Positions 1 to 13,800 of a DNA stretch of 64,000 nucleotides are shown here, piece after piece. The notes below the pieces were generated by a model. It ran no database searches. It worked only from the letters and a program-made list of their open reading frames with translations, and was not told where the DNA came from. Numbering within the stretch: position 1 is the first letter of the stretch; each line of letters starts with the position of its first letter. The stretch is taken from contig CM062217.1 in the NCBI GenBank assembly GCA_031216445.1, positions 24,520,001 to 24,584,000 of the forward strand. Direction: 5' to 3'. The position numbers and the translations under genes were made by a program. This DNA comes from Lateolabrax maculatus (taxonomy: Eukaryota; Chordata; Actinopteri; Acropomatiformes; Lateolabracidae).

Positions 1-606
1 TCTGCTGTAACTATAACAACACAAGGAAGTATGCGTTCAAAATGACTGATTACTAACACCCTACAAGATCATTTAAAGAGACAAAAAAAAAAAGACCTGT
101 ACAACTGGATTAGTAAAAGCAACTTAATGATGAATTTTGTGAACTCGTGGTTTGCTTAAGCCTATAGTTGTTTAAAGACCCAATAAACAGAAAATTAAAA
201 TCCAAAAAGAAAGAAAACTACTAACATTTTACTGAATGTGTACAATATGAAATAAATTAAGCCCTACCTTGCTGGAGTTGAACACAGTGCAGATGCCTGG
301 GATCTAAATGATAAAGGGAACAGATAAATGATGCACCCAGTGAGCTTCTGACTGTTTTTTTTTTTGTTTTTTTTTTGCTTGAACATGCTTAAACATACAT
401 TGTTTCGTGGTTGGTGCACCAGAGCAATAACTCCATTCATTAACCTAAGTTCAACATTGATTGGTTTTCCAAAGTTTACTGGTCTTACACATTTTTAAAG
501 GAGCCTGCCAAGTCAAACCATCACCAGGCAGAGGCCAGCCTCAGCCGCTGCCTCTCAGGTGTGTTTCAATGCAGGAAGAAAGGGCCAGGTGAGTTGGGTC
601 CGCCCC
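1..606. other. AT-rich non-coding sequence at the left edge
   Basis: AT-rich, with A and T homopolymer runs (about 84-94 and 355-376). The last 120 bases become GC-rich and could be a first exon of the leftward promoter. No coding exon recognised. Confidence 0.4.
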
Positions 607-614
607 TTTTTATA
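607..614 (-). promoter_or_regulatory. Possible TATA promoter reading leftwards
   Basis: On the minus strand TATAAAAA occurs inside an unusually GC-rich patch (about 490-670), followed by GGGGCGG and, further down, CACCTG E-box motifs. If real, transcription would start near 580 and run out of the window to the left, so its gene would lie outside. No coding exon was recognised. Confidence 0.25.
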
Positions 615-3600
615 GACTCTGCCCCCCTCTCCTGGGTCCTAGTGCTAGACCCCTCCTACCTTCCCCACCGCATGGACAAGCCAACAGTTTATCCAGATTA
701 TTTTAACCACTTCTTTTGGAGTTAATACCAAAAGTGAGCACACCTGAAACGTCTGTAATAATCTCCTTAATTGCACAGTATTTTTTTTTTGTGTTTTCTG
801 TTTTTTTAATAATCAGACCTACAGGTAACACAGACACTTTATTTTTCCCAAATGGTGAATAAGAAACAAAATAAATTTGAAACATTGATATGACACCTGA
901 GTTGGTTCCATTATATAAAACTCATGTCACTATCATGATCACTAATATTGCTGAAAATCACCAAAAATGAACAAACGATCGTTTTCTGCTGATACCTTTG
1001 TAACTGATACTTGCAAGTTCAGTACTGGGTCTGCACTGGTACGTCGCCTCCCGAACATAGCCATATGCAGATTTTTAAGTCCAACACTGACAAAAGCTTT
1101 CATCCTCTACCTTATTTGGCTTTTATACATCACAAGACCACCTGTCAGCCATGTAAATGGAAGCATTACAACCCTAAACAGGTTTACAAACTGACTCCAT
1201 CACTGTGTGATTCTTGTACACTCCACACTTCCTTATCAGAATAAGTGAAGTAAAGGCTGGTATCCTTACTCAAGCGTCCTCTGGAACGTCCTTCATTACG
1301 GTGGACTGGATCGATTTCCGGGTCACGCAAGGATTGAGAAGCGAAGATCAATCAAGTAAGGGAATTGGGATGTACCCATGGATTTTTACAACATTTAGTT
1401 CAGGTGATAATTTCACCTTTGAGTTCTCTTCCAGTGACCAGAAGATCCAGGTTGCATTAAAGCTGAATTCCCCTCAAACGGACCCTGGACCTACAGGGGC
1501 ATCAGTTCCAGAACACGCTATGCTTACAAAACAACCTGTATCTATTAATATATGAGACTCGTAAGGCCAGCAGGGTGCCCGTAGCACACTCTTTTCCTTT
1601 GGACCCCCTAGCAGGTCCAACCAGCCATGAGCAACACTTTTTGACAGCTTCCTATTTGCGAGCAAACAGATCCATGCAGTGTTGAAACCAGCCAGGGTCA
1701 TTTTTGGAGTCACACAAGAAATGTGAGGTGAGCGTCGGTGGTTCAGTGTTAACGAGGGCCCCTGCTCCGCTCCAAGCCGGCCCGATATGCAACCATCTGT
1801 AAACCGATGTTGTTTGGGGGGAATGATTTTTGTATGCCTTAGCCAAATGCTGCTGGATTTCCTGATCTCCATATTGATTTATGTCTGGGGGTGGGCAGGT
1901 TAATTAAATGTGAATGGCGTGGTGGCAGCATTATATTGAGCACAGAGCAAAGGCAAAGTGGAGTGACTGTTTGAGTTGCTACAACAGCAATCAATGCAAA
2001 ATAACGAGGGAGTATCTGTCATCGCACGGCAAATGGATGGGATGGAATGTGATGTGCAGACAAATTAAGCAGCTGCTATAAGGCACTCGGGCTGTTTGAG
2101 GTTTAGCTGTGCATTGGTAATGAGTTAGTGGATTAACAGAGGGAGGATTCTCTGACACTTTCAGGTTACTTGTGGAAAATGCCAACACGGATCACAAGGA
2201 TTATAAGGGACAGCCTGAGGGGAAAAAATGAATAAGAAATATTGAACCTGTGCATATGTCTTGCACTTACAGATTAATTTGTGTATTCCCAAAGAACAAT
2301 GCAGATGTCTTTAAGATTTCGAACAGCAGAAAAACTCACAAAAATGAATAGAGATTCCAAACCACGCTATCAAATTATAGTTTGTATCTGCTTCCTGGAC
2401 TGATTTCTATTACTGTGTCAACAGCTCAAAGAGTTTTCTCAAATCTGCCTCTCAGTGGGTCACAAAGTGTGAAATCTGTGTTCTCACATTTTTGACAAAT
2501 CATCTGACAGACAGAGTGCAAAAAGAATTGGAGCTCTTGCATCAGAGATGGTGCGATAGTGGTGAGATGGTGGCTGTTTTCTCACTCACCACAACAGAAA
2601 ATGATTTATGGATTTAAGACTGCAGGCATGGCATGCCTTCAGTTAATCAGCGTGATTATAACTTATCAGTTTGATTCATATTACAATTGACTGCTGGGTT
2701 CTGCTCTCTCTTTGTGGGTAACTGAATTAGCTTGATTTGATTGTTGATGATTTGACAACATTTGGACTGGATTTTTCACTTCTTGTTGGATCATTACCGA
2801 AGACCTCTCAGGGCGAACCCTGCAAAGTCATTGTCAGATACAAATGGCAGGCTTTTTCAGAGTTGTCATGAGAAAATGTTGTTATTATGATTTTGAATAA
2901 GAACATGACTTTAACCGGAATTGTTGGTGTAATTATTGAATTTTCGTAGTAAAGAGTTACCTGTACCTTTACATGATAGCATGTACAACAAAATAAAAAA
3001 AAGACATGACCTCAACTAAAAGTTACTGTTAAAAGACCAGGTGGCCATCAGATCATGTGACTTTTAATGTACCATTATGATGAGAATTTGTTATTTCAAC
3101 ACTAAAATGTATCACATGAACAATTGCAGAATAACTAGGATCCGGCCCAATACCCACACTTGAGATATTTGTGTGGTAAAGTTTATTGTCACATGTAAAT
3201 GAAGCCGTGCTGGGGTTCACACAAATACATGGGCTCAGTGGGGTTCAGATACTTTGTTTTGTTTAATACCTACGTATAGGATCAGTGGGATCAGCCATTC
3301 AGCGTTACAGTTATCAGGTGACAGTGAAAAACAAACGCGCACCCTTCATTTTCATCACTTTGTCATCAAGATGAGCAGATTGCTGTTACTAAAGCTGGGG
3401 TAGGTAACGGTGGAGGAACCGGCAGGAGCAAACTAGATTTTAATAGTATCCATCCAGAAAAATTCCACACTTCCCCTCAGGCATCCCTCCAAAGCCACTG
3501 ACACTGTATTTTTCTCTTTTTTATGTCAGAGCATTTCATTTATCAATTGCCTTCAATTAAAGAGAATTTCAACAAATATAACAGAGAGGTGCCTACCCTG

Positions 3601-5359
3601 CCTTTAAGATATAACCATCTGTGGAGGTTCTTTCAACTGCCCACAGTGTTGGACATGAATTTATATGAATAATGTTGTGGCCAAACCACATGTGAAGAAC
3701 AGGGCCCTGATCGGTTGAATCCCTGTTATATTCAGACAATGAGCATTTCCTGGAAGTAAATAGGGCAGGTTGAGCCAAAAAACAAAACAAAACAAATAAA
3801 ATGAAACTGAGATAAGTTACAGCAGAAGAGGATTAGGGAGTGGAAAGTCTCAGTCTGGTCAATAAAATCTTAAAATCAGTATCTGCTATCTAGTGTAGAG
3901 ATGTTAATTCCAGATAGGTAATCTGTTCACCATGCGTCAGTTTAAATGTGCTGCCACTGCTGATGGAGCCACACATTTTAAAGTGGCTGACGGAGGCTGA
4001 AATAGCAGATGAGGGAAAAAAAGGGAGCCAGATAGAGTGAAAAAAAAAACAACTTGATTTTTGATTTGCTTCTCAACTGCAGAAAGCAGAACTCCACTCC
4101 TGCCACTTCACTTCAAAAGTCAAGTCACTGTTAAAAATCACCTCAAGGTTTCTGCTCACTGACTTTGCACTGGAGTGTGCACTACTGCTAAGATGATTTG
4201 AATCCAAAATCTGCCATGAAAGTGTTATCTGTCCCCTGCTTCTTCCTACCTAGCGAGCCGTTGCACAAGATCAGACAGAAACAGCGTTAGCTCACTCGTC
4301 TCTTGGCAACGTCACAGGCCTGCATTGCTACACAGTTAAATATACAAATGGCCAACACCTTTAGTCCTTCAATATTTTACCAAAACCATGATCTTTCCCT
4401 TCTTAAACCTAGCCCAACAAGTCCTCCTGCTTAAATCAATTCTGATTTGATCTGAGTTTTGTTAACTACTAAGAGGCAGTGCATTGCAGATTTTGTGGTT
4501 TTTATCTCCAAGGTCCTGAGATTTGAACGCAAGTCCCACGCTTTATATGCACGACGCCTGTGTGGTACAAGATCATAGCACCTTCTTTACTGGAAAAAAA
4601 AAGTTGCCAGTGAATAGGATGAAATCACATTTCCTTTCAAACAAATTTGGCAAAACAAATTAGTCGCATAAACATGTAGTCTCTAGGAATCAATGTTGCT
4701 CTTTCGGTTAGGGATTTACAGTATATGTTTCCAACAAACAGACCACAAACCCCAGAGAGAAGCCATGAAATTCTTTTTACTCAAAAGTGCATGTATGAAT
4801 GTAAACATGTACATCTATTTATAACTACTTAAGTAGTCGTTGAAGGATGGGTTGTGTAATGGCCAATGTATGCAGAAAAACGGAACTTTCTGCCTCTCGT
4901 TTGAAAGATTTCTTCCTGTAACTGTTGAATCCATCACTCTTTAATTCTGAGATTCATACTGAGTGACAAAAAAAACAACCAAAAAAAACAACAAAATCAA
5001 AAAAGCCTGATGATTACTGCTGAAGTTCTGTACAGCTGAAACTGTTTCTCTGCAGCTGCTGGAGATATCTCAACATGGCATCACACCACCTGTTTAACCA
5101 GTTATCTGTGAGAATAAGAAAAAGAATTTGCACCGAACAACAACACATGACCAGAGAATGTGAGGTACGGAGCCTGTAGCTGTTTTTAACAGTGCATTTG
5201 TGTTATGGTTGCCAGCTGTCTCTGGCACGTCTACTGCACATTCAATTCTCAAATAAAGGATCAGGATTTTAGGCATGCTGATCATCATAATTAATTAAAG
5301 TTATCTTTTTATTATTATCCAAACTATTACTGGTTGCCAGTGTGGTGCTATCATCCAAA
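615..5359. other. Intergenic, no gene recognised
   Basis: Read in both directions. Open frames here (for example 1214-1555 and 1872-1474) are short, overlap on opposite strands and have no recognisable domain. The sequence is moderately AT-rich and otherwise featureless to me. Confidence 0.45.
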
Positions 5360-5830
5360 ACTTAAGATTCAGGCGCAAAAATTAAAGCTGCATGACAAGC
5401 AATGATTCAAATGACATGTATGTGAAAGGTGTTTTTGCATCTTTCAGCTCATTGTTTTGGTTTTCCAGCCTGCAACTTTACTGTTTTGGTTCACTCTCAC
5501 TGCTTTTATCAGTCTTCTTTACAAATGCAGCTGTTTTCAGCATAAATAAAAGATGTTACACTACCTTTGCGTCAGTGGACGGCTGACAAAGTTAGCGAAT
5601 AGCTGGTGAACATGCCGGAGCACTCGGCTGCTAAAGAGCTAGGCTTTTTCCCTCAGGATTTGGTGGATACCAAAAATGGAGCTAAAAGAAGAGTGAATAC
5701 TGGACTTAAATTCATTAGATGGCTGGAAAAACAGGACTCCAAATGATTGATCATGTTGCTCTCTGGCTGCTGGATGTGGAAATAAGCAATTGTTTGCTAA
5801 CACGTTTGCTATATCGTTTTTAAAAGGTTG
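5360..5830 (+). repeat. Dispersed repeat family A, copy 1
   Basis: Begins near AAAGCTGCATGACAAGCAA. It contains CAGCTCATTGTTTTGGTTTT, then GTTAGCGAATAGCTGGTGAA, and later GATGTGGAAATAAGCAATTG. Parts recur near 10.6, 19.9 and 27.95 kb in the same orientation. This is the longest copy in the window and I recognise the type from percomorph genomes. Its class (SINE or MITE) is uncertain. Confidence 0.65.
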
Positions 5831-7380
5831 ATAATATGACAGGGTTGTACTTTGCAATTAATCCATGCTTGCATCTGCAGTACATAAAAAAAACAAAGAA
5901 AAAAAAACAACTTGATTATGATTTCCTCACATTCAGGAAGTTTTGAGATTATGAGTTTGATTTTCTCACTGCGCTTAAATGAATGGAAATGCCTCAGAAA
6001 ATGCATGTAAGACTGGGCAATAACACGCAACAGCACCGGTGTGGTCCACTTGATCACCCCAGTGTGTGTCATACCCAGGTCATCCCTACAAGCACTACGC
6101 AACTTTGTAAGTCAAATATAACCTAATGAATAAGCTAATTTCCAAACTGTCAAAATGACAAATATCACATACGTTTCAACTTGGATCAACATAGGGTTAG
6201 GGTTAGTATACTGTATAATGTACATGATTGTGTAATGACGTTCGAAACTGTGCTACTTTTCAGGATAAAGCCCATATGAAAATTCCTTTCGAGGCCTGTG
6301 TAAAATTATTTATATTCAAGTACGCTTTCTCATTAGTATACATCTGTGAATTATTTCTTTGAGTTACAATAAAAAGAGCAGCTGTGGGCAACAGTGTGTG
6401 AAATTCTATAATTCCAGATTTAAGTTTGAATTTTGCCATTTTTCTGCCTGAGATTACACACACCACTCTCTGCAGAGCTTTTATACCAAAGACTCTCACA
6501 TCATAATTGCTTGTTGTTCATTTATATTTCCACTGAGGAGGGAAATGACTGGAAATTTTGCTTAGAAGGAAAGAGGAATAAATCATTTCTGAATGCCGAA
6601 CCTGATGCTACCAATGCTAATATTGCCATTACTGTACAGCTTTTAAAACAGCTTGAGCTCAACCAGCACTACCACAATAACAATATATATATAATGTATA
6701 ATACTAATGTAGTCATTATCATTATGTAAGCTATTGCAGTGCTCACAACATCCAAACCTCTGCAGCCTATCAAGCTTGTGGTCTCTGACAGATCAATGGG
6801 AAACTGAGTCTGTGAAATTCAAGTACAGTTTTACCATTGCCCTGAGCGGTCAGTGATAAAAGAGTTCCAACCAGACAGTGATGGATATGGATTTTGAAAA
6901 GGATTTTTTTATCTCAAAGCCATTTTATGTCTCATCGCATATATGACATGCAAAAGACGAGTGGATGTTTCAATTGAAGCCAGATGTGTCGGATCAGGGT
7001 AAATGTAGCTCAGAGAGGAAATATGTAAGATGTTCAGCACTTTAGGTGAGAGAAATGTCACTGTATGTAATTCCTAGTAAACCTGTGAAGATTTTCTGAT
7101 TTGTTTGAGCCAATAAAAACACCCAAATGGATGTGTGTACTGAAGAGGAAGCCTGGGTGAGTGTGAGAAATTACAGATTCAATTAGCACTGAATGGGGGC
7201 TACATTATGACAATGAAACTGAAAGGGGGACCATGTCATCTGTGTGTACGTGACAGCAGCAATCACAAGCTTGAGTTATCTTTACAATGGACCATTTAGT
7301 GAGCAGTTAATCCAGTAACAGTGTAAATAATAAGAAAGCGTTCAATTAAAAACAACAAGCGTCAAGGCCCACTGGAAAAG
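5831..7380. other. Intergenic, no gene recognised
   Basis: AT-rich, with runs of short frames only. Two tandem vertebrate telomere units (GGGTTA type) occur near 6193-6205, too few to mean much. Confidence 0.4.
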
Positions 7381-7399
7381 TCATAGTTTGAGTGGGCGC

Positions 7400-7671
7400 T
7401 CTTCAAATTCTCTATTATATTCCCTTTTCATGGAGGGGCATCTCACTACGGAGTAAACACACAAGGCTGTTGGACCAAAGGGCCCAAACACGTACTTCTC
7501 AGTCCACTCACCGTTAAATTGCCTGTTTTCATTGTCACTTTTTTTAGAGCACAACATGCAGGTTGCTTTGGTAGGAAACCCAGCCATCCAGGGAAGGTGG
7601 GAGATCACAAGCTCGTCTGTGCTGTGTGTGGCCTCACCTCCGACATCAGGACAACAGCCACACCGTTGCAT
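7400..7671 (-). pseudogene. Relic of a hAT/GTF2IRD2-like transposase N-terminus
   Basis: The minus-strand frame includes SDNENRQFNGEWTEKYVFGP. This resembles the start of ZBED/GTF2IRD2-like and SCAND3-like proteins (the ENR-F-EWTE-Y-F signature before a C-x2-C zinc-binding module), which derive from hAT transposons and are abundant in fish. Only about 30-40 residues match, no zinc ligands or downstream domains follow, and the frame ends at 7381. It is therefore a decayed fragment. The family link is from memory. Confidence 0.5.
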
Positions 7672-10589
7672 CTAAAAAAGAATATTTAAGGCTGCAATAC
7701 ATTCCTTTTAGCACACGTGGAAGCACCACAGCAAGCCTTCAACTACAGCATCAGACATTTATCACCTTTTAAAGTAGTTGCTCATTTACACATCCGGCAG
7801 ACACAGAGCGACATTAGCACTGATTTAGAGTTGTGTTTTTGTGCAACTGACAAATCCAATCCATTTGATATTCACTATATTTTTTAGCTCTGTTTTGGTG
7901 TCCACCAGCTCCAGACACAAAAATCTGGCTCAATCTTCAGCTAATCAATGCTACTCTGTGTTCACCAGATAGTCTCTACTAACTATATATTACTCAATAG
8001 CAACAATACTTTTTTTAAATCTAGCTAGTGTTTTGGTGTTTGTAGAGCAGACGAGAAACATGAAAACAACATAAACTGTACTACTGTCACATACCGTCAC
8101 GCTTGAGGTGCAGCTCTCCTCCTGAGAACAAAGTGAGGGATCTTGTATTTTTCTCACTTTGAAAAGTACGCAGGGAAACTCGGGGCATCATCTGCACAGA
8201 GTAACTGTTACCTGCGTCAGCTGCAAGCCTTTCTCTGCCATATTTTCCCTTCCGCTGTGAATTTCTAGGCTTGCGTGACACGCGCTGCAACTCAAAAAAG
8301 CTGGCCTGACACTTTGACAGGCGCACTCCAACCCCTTTGTGGCATTGTGAGTGTTCAGATTCAGGGCAGTTACATAGTGCTCCCCCTGGAATACAAAACC
8401 AATCCCCACATGGCAGCTTGACAAATCACCTATCAATACCCACCCGTGTAATTTGCACCAATGCGGAACATCAAACAGAAGGTATCAGGACAAGTTTAAA
8501 TATGGCCCCATGTTGCAGAGAGGAAGGTTATCACCCTGCGCCCCGGGCTGGCCTTTACCTCCAGTGTCTGACGACCCAAAAGAGCAGTTGCTGTGTGTCC
8601 TCCCCCTGTTCATCAGATGCCCATGCTGAGCAAAGTAATACATCCCCGAGAGCGGCTGCTGCTGCTGCTGCTGCTGATTCATCGGAGAAGATTCACTGGG
8701 CGCTGGTATTGATCTGTGACCCAGACTTGTGCCCAAGAATATCATTCCTCCCATCAGGCGACAGTTAGACGACACCAGGCTCAGCAGCACCGTGCAGAGA
8801 ATGACTTTGATGAGTGGATCTTTTAACTATATGCTGGTATTAAAGCCGGCTGCAATTTCAGCTGTGGGGCTACATCTGCAATGAATACAGCACTCTGTCT
8901 TATTAATAAGATGAGATATGATGAATTTTTTTACATGAGACTGTACATTAAAAACATGCAAAGATGAAGGAAAAAACCCATGGTTCAGCATTTCTTTACA
9001 TCTAAAAGGGCAATGCCAAGTTTTAGCTCTCTAACTACAGACCATGCATACCTTACATTTTTCCGGATCATTTTCAAGTGTGTGCTCTACAGTTTTAAAT
9101 GTTGGATCTATATTTAGCTGTTCCAGGCAGCAACTAATTTCCACTCATTTCAGTGTGATATACAAATCAGTTAACAGACTGTTATAATGACAGAAAAAGC
9201 TCATCTGGCTCTCTCCAAAGGTAAAACAATCTAGCACCTCTAAAACTCACTAATTAACAGTATCTTGTTTTTTTTATCCTTATAAAAACCTGAGGTCGCC
9301 AGGCAACTAATGATTAGGGATTAAGAAATAGTCCAGCATATTTACTGCTTATTTCCCAATATGTCAAACTATTCCTTCAACATTCACTGTGTTTACATTC
9401 TGTATAAAACAAGAAACAGAGAATTAAAATGGATGACATCATGCTGCACATCAAGTAGAAAGATAACAGGCTGCTTACTATACACGTCATCACTGCAGAT
9501 ACATGGCTTTCCATTGTATTCACTTTCAAGTCATTCAAATTGTATTTTCCCGCACATCAATATCAAGATGGAGGTAACAGAAAAAACAGTTTTTGTTGTT
9601 GTGATTGCACTGGGGTTCGGACAGATGTATTATGTTTCAGTGCGCTGGAGGAACGCCAGTTACAAACAAGATGAGAATGTCTTTGTCCTTCTGTTTGTGC
9701 AGAGCTTTTGTCTAAACTTCTCGAAGGGGAAAATGTCTTCCGTTGGCTGATTGAAGGAGTAAGCAGTGTCCATATATACTCCAGGTCCGCCACTGTGGGA
9801 TCATAATGAGCTTTATATTTCCACAAAGCTCTCCAAGTAAAACATTGAAGAGGAAATGCATTTTGTATTTTGCTTCCTCAGAACTGTTGATCTCAAGTCT
9901 GGTCCGGGCAGGAAGTAACAGTTGCAGGCTAATAACTAATGAAGTGATTTTATTCCCTTATTGTCTTGTACAAGAAGCAGCCACTGAATGCTGCAGGGTG
10001 TGAATACAAGAATCACAGTTTTGAGAATCTTAACAACTTATTTAGCTCGATCAAAGTCCAGGAGCAGTATTCATCACATTTCCAAGAAGTACACTTACTC
10101 TAAAAAGCCAACAGCCAATTATGCGACGTATTTATCAAGTACATCATTCTTACAGAGACTTGTAACCTTTAAGTGAGCCTGAAGTGAACTTGTGATTAAT
10201 TACATGTATGCTCAAAGAGAAATTACACAAAGATCTGACCAATGTCTATTCCATTGTTCATGTCTTTTTTCTGTTTATTTATGTATTTCCCTAGTTATTA
10301 GTCTGAAAACGCCTTCTAATGATTTTTTACGTCATTTTATCTGTGTGGAATCTTGAATAGCTTGAGGAGCAATCAACAAATGAAACAGCAAGCCTCCAAC
10401 CAAAAAAATAAGGGTGAAATTATTAGAAGTTAGAAACAATACAAAAAAGATTGAAACAGAGAATGCACATATTACTTTATACAATGTGTTGCTCAATATA
10501 ACTAATGCTATATACAGACTTTACAAAAGCTGTCTCAAAAAGTGTAGTATGTGCATCTCTCTCTGCAGTTTGATTCACTATTTTTACGC
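7672..10589. other. Intergenic with a CTG/CAG tract and unexplained open frames
   Basis: Holds (CTG)7 at 8656-8676 lying within open frames on both strands: plus 8337-8768 (143 codons) and minus 8832-8485 (about 115 codons). Neither has a domain I know. The minus frame begins with a hydrophobic stretch, contains polyQ, and has a GGT donor-like site after SSDTG, but has no upstream ATG before the stop near 8832. The rest looks non-coding. Confidence 0.35.
8656..8676. repeat. (CTG)7 microsatellite
   Basis: Seven uninterrupted CTG units on the plus strand (CAG on the minus strand). It codes polyAla in the plus frame and polyGln in the minus frame. Confidence 0.9.
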
Positions 10590-10870
10590 TTTTATTCTTA
10601 AAGCTGCACCAATCAGCATTTTCATAATGTAATGTGAAATTTCTCAGTTCTATAAAGCGTTTTAACTTCTTTCAGCTCATTGTTTTGGTTTTATTTCACT
10701 TTTGAGAAACAAAGTTCAAATATCACAAATATGTTGTGATTTTAACGGAAAAGTTGATGTATGGATAAAAACAAAATGCAACAAAAGTGCATTTTGCAAA
10801 AACATGAATGTCATATTTCCATCTCTAGTATGTTAATGTTGTGTTTACAGCTTGTTATGTTTAATTAATT
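10590..10870 (+). repeat. Dispersed repeat family A, copy 2
   Basis: Starts AAAGCTGCACCAATCAGCAT, shares CAGCTCATTGTTTTGGTTTT with the 5.4-kb copy, and ends with GTTAATGTTGTGTTTACAGC, which also ends the copy near 28.1 kb. The middle, including the GAATAGCTGG block, is missing. Confidence 0.6.
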
Positions 10871-13800
10871 CAAGTTTAAATCAGCACATTCAAGATCAAA
10901 GTTATAATTTTATGTTTGACTTAAGTCAGAAAAAATGTTTTAGTAGTTTGACAAATACAGACCTTTTACTCTTTTAGACTTGTACTGATTTCCATCTCTT
11001 TCAAACCCAAAGAGCGGATGGAAAAATGATCTCTCTGACGTGTGCTACACTGATATCAGTTAATTAGCCGGATCTCTACATGCCTTCGTTATTTATCCAT
11101 TACATAACAGTGTTCAGGAATGGTACGGTTGCGTCTGCAAAGGAGGAACAAGGGAGTCAGCCTCACAGATCTGGCAGACATAAACTGAGATTAAAGTTTG
11201 TTCCCCTGTTTTCCTCCGTAATCTCTAACATCTAAGGGACTCAAAAGCCTCTCCTGGAGAGCCTCAGATTGCCCTTCAGGATAAAACATGTAGCTGTTCA
11301 TCAGTGGTGTCGGGATCTGCATGTTCTGAGCTCTGTCTTCGCTACATGCAGGAGTTTTGGCTCCTTTATCTCATTCGGAGTGAGGAGAGGTTTACTGACA
11401 GCGCTCTGAACACTCACCGAGGATGCTCAAAATAAAACAAAGGTGTGCCAACTGTTCTCCGCCAGCTTTCCCACATCTTTCAAATGCCTGTTTAGCTGAT
11501 TGAAATCTTTTTTTCTTTTTTCTTTTTCTAGAAAAAGTTCAGTGTATGAGTGCTGCAAGAATAGTTCTTTCTTATGGACGAAATCAGCAATTCAAGATAT
11601 TTAAGTAGGAGTACCTCCATCAACATTCTGTGATGACTGGTTAGCACTTTACCCAAGGCTGGATTATCAGCTGGGCGACACAGAGCCCAATAGGTTCACT
11701 GTGAATCAATGTGGTTCATTATAACTATGATAAAGTCCTCTGACCTAAATGACAAAAACTAAAAATGTATCATTGGCCTCCAAAATGACACATTATGAGA
11801 GGTTTTCTAATCTGACACCAGATCAGCAGGGCCACATTGTTTGTCAGTGCTGTCCAAAGCCTTGAAATCACAGTCACAAAGAAGATCAATATGAGCATTT
11901 TCTGATCTATGGTTTTGGTTTGGTTAAGTTTAGGCAACTAAAACTACACGGTCAAGGTAACCGGTTATTTGGGAGATAATTAGTTTTGAAACTACAGTTC
12001 CCAAAATGCTTTGGGTGTGTAAACAAGAGAGTATAATATTACCATGGATTCAGTGAGTTATGGCATGGGCTACAACTGGAGTCTATATAAGTTTATCCCT
12101 AATAAGTTATTAGCAGTTCCTGTTTGAAATGTAGCCATGGATGTGCACACATTACAACTATCACTGGATCACTTTGGTACAGAAGAAAACTTAAAAAATT
12201 CCCAGGCAAGTTCTGGAGTTAGTGTTTTTATTATCAGATCTCTAAGCAAAACTTACGTAGCATTATTTATGGCTTTACTGAACGACTGATGCTTGGGAGG
12301 ACAGCCTCCAAGTTGGATGCATGGAGACGCGTTGCTCAGGGGATGAACTACCTCATAGTGCCCAGAAAAATAAGCCAATTCCCCAATGCCTAATCACAGC
12401 TGAGAACATGAACTACACGCTGAATGCTAAACACACCTGCAAGCTGAAGTCTGATGAGAGGCAGAAGATAGGCTGCTACTTAAAGTCTGTATGTGTGAAC
12501 AAGGGGTGTCTTGTCATACCACTCCCACCTTTACTTCTGGTAGACAGTGAGCATTATTAGCATGGCCACAAGAGGTCACTTGTCAGTAAACAAACTGCAG
12601 GTCATTTTAAAAGTTTAACAAAGGAACAGTACTGTCAATTTTTGGTGACGACATGAGGGGGATCCTTTGTCAAAATCTAGATAAAAGGCTATTATTCCAG
12701 CCAATACAATACATTATATGGTGTACATTTCTAAATGATCTTTAACATCAACTTATTAACTTTTGTAATTTGTACCTTTTTTTCATCCCAGGGGTGCTAG
12801 CAAGAAAACCTGTCCATGACCTCAACTGTGCAAAGTTAAGCTTTCATCGTGACATTTCCTGCCTTTATTTAACACAAAACATTAAATAAAGCATGTTTTA
12901 CATACCAAAGGTCTACTCAAGGTTTCCACCCTGTGCTGCACGTTTGTTAGCTCTCAAACCGAACAAAGAGGGGTTCACAGAGCCATGGGTTGCTTATGTA
13001 CTATTCTTATGACATTTTATCTTTTGATACTTTCAACAACACAGGGTTCAGCCACTGCACTTTGTTGTTTTTCTTTTACAAGAAGTAATAAAACTCTTAA
13101 AAACAAAAAAATAGGGCATGTCGATCTGAGGGCACACATCCAGCCGTACACAGCGGAATATGTTAGGAGTTTCGTGCAGGCTGTGATCATTCACAGCGTC
13201 TTGCATTATTCACGTACATGAACAGGTTTCTCCTTCCCTGATATCCTTTGAGCAAGCAGCATTTTGTTTACATCAGACTCAAGTAAATGTTTGAAGTGCC
13301 TTATAGCACCATCTAACCAAGTTGCCTAATCTGTTATTCAGGTCTGTGTTTGGGCTCTAGGGGTTGGGGTCTTAATAATAGAGACCCATCTTTGATGACA
13401 GCAATACCATAATAGAGTCTGACTGTGTTTAAGTCTGTATTCTGAACTGCTCATAATGAATCCTCCTCACAATACACCAATAAAATATATTAAATTTATA
13501 TGCAAATTGAAAGCTGGTGATACCAGGTTGCCAGCAGGTATTAAGAAAAAAGCACATCTTAATGAAATACCTTCTGCTTGCTGGCTACCATATTATATAG
13601 GGCTGCTCACTATTCCGCACAAAGAGGGTCAGTTCTAGTTTTAATGTTGCTTGCTCACCTTTGACAAATTTGTTTAAAGGAGCAGAGAGTCTGCTGTTTT
13701 TTTCCTGCAGCAGCGGGAAGGCGGAGAGGGCGGCAGTGGAGGGCTCTGGCAGGATTTGATGTGATGCCAGCGGGGGCACAGAGGAAAGTTTAAACTGCAG

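Noticed and set aside
6190..6207. Interstitial telomere repeat
   Set aside because: Only about two GGGTTA units; expected by chance.
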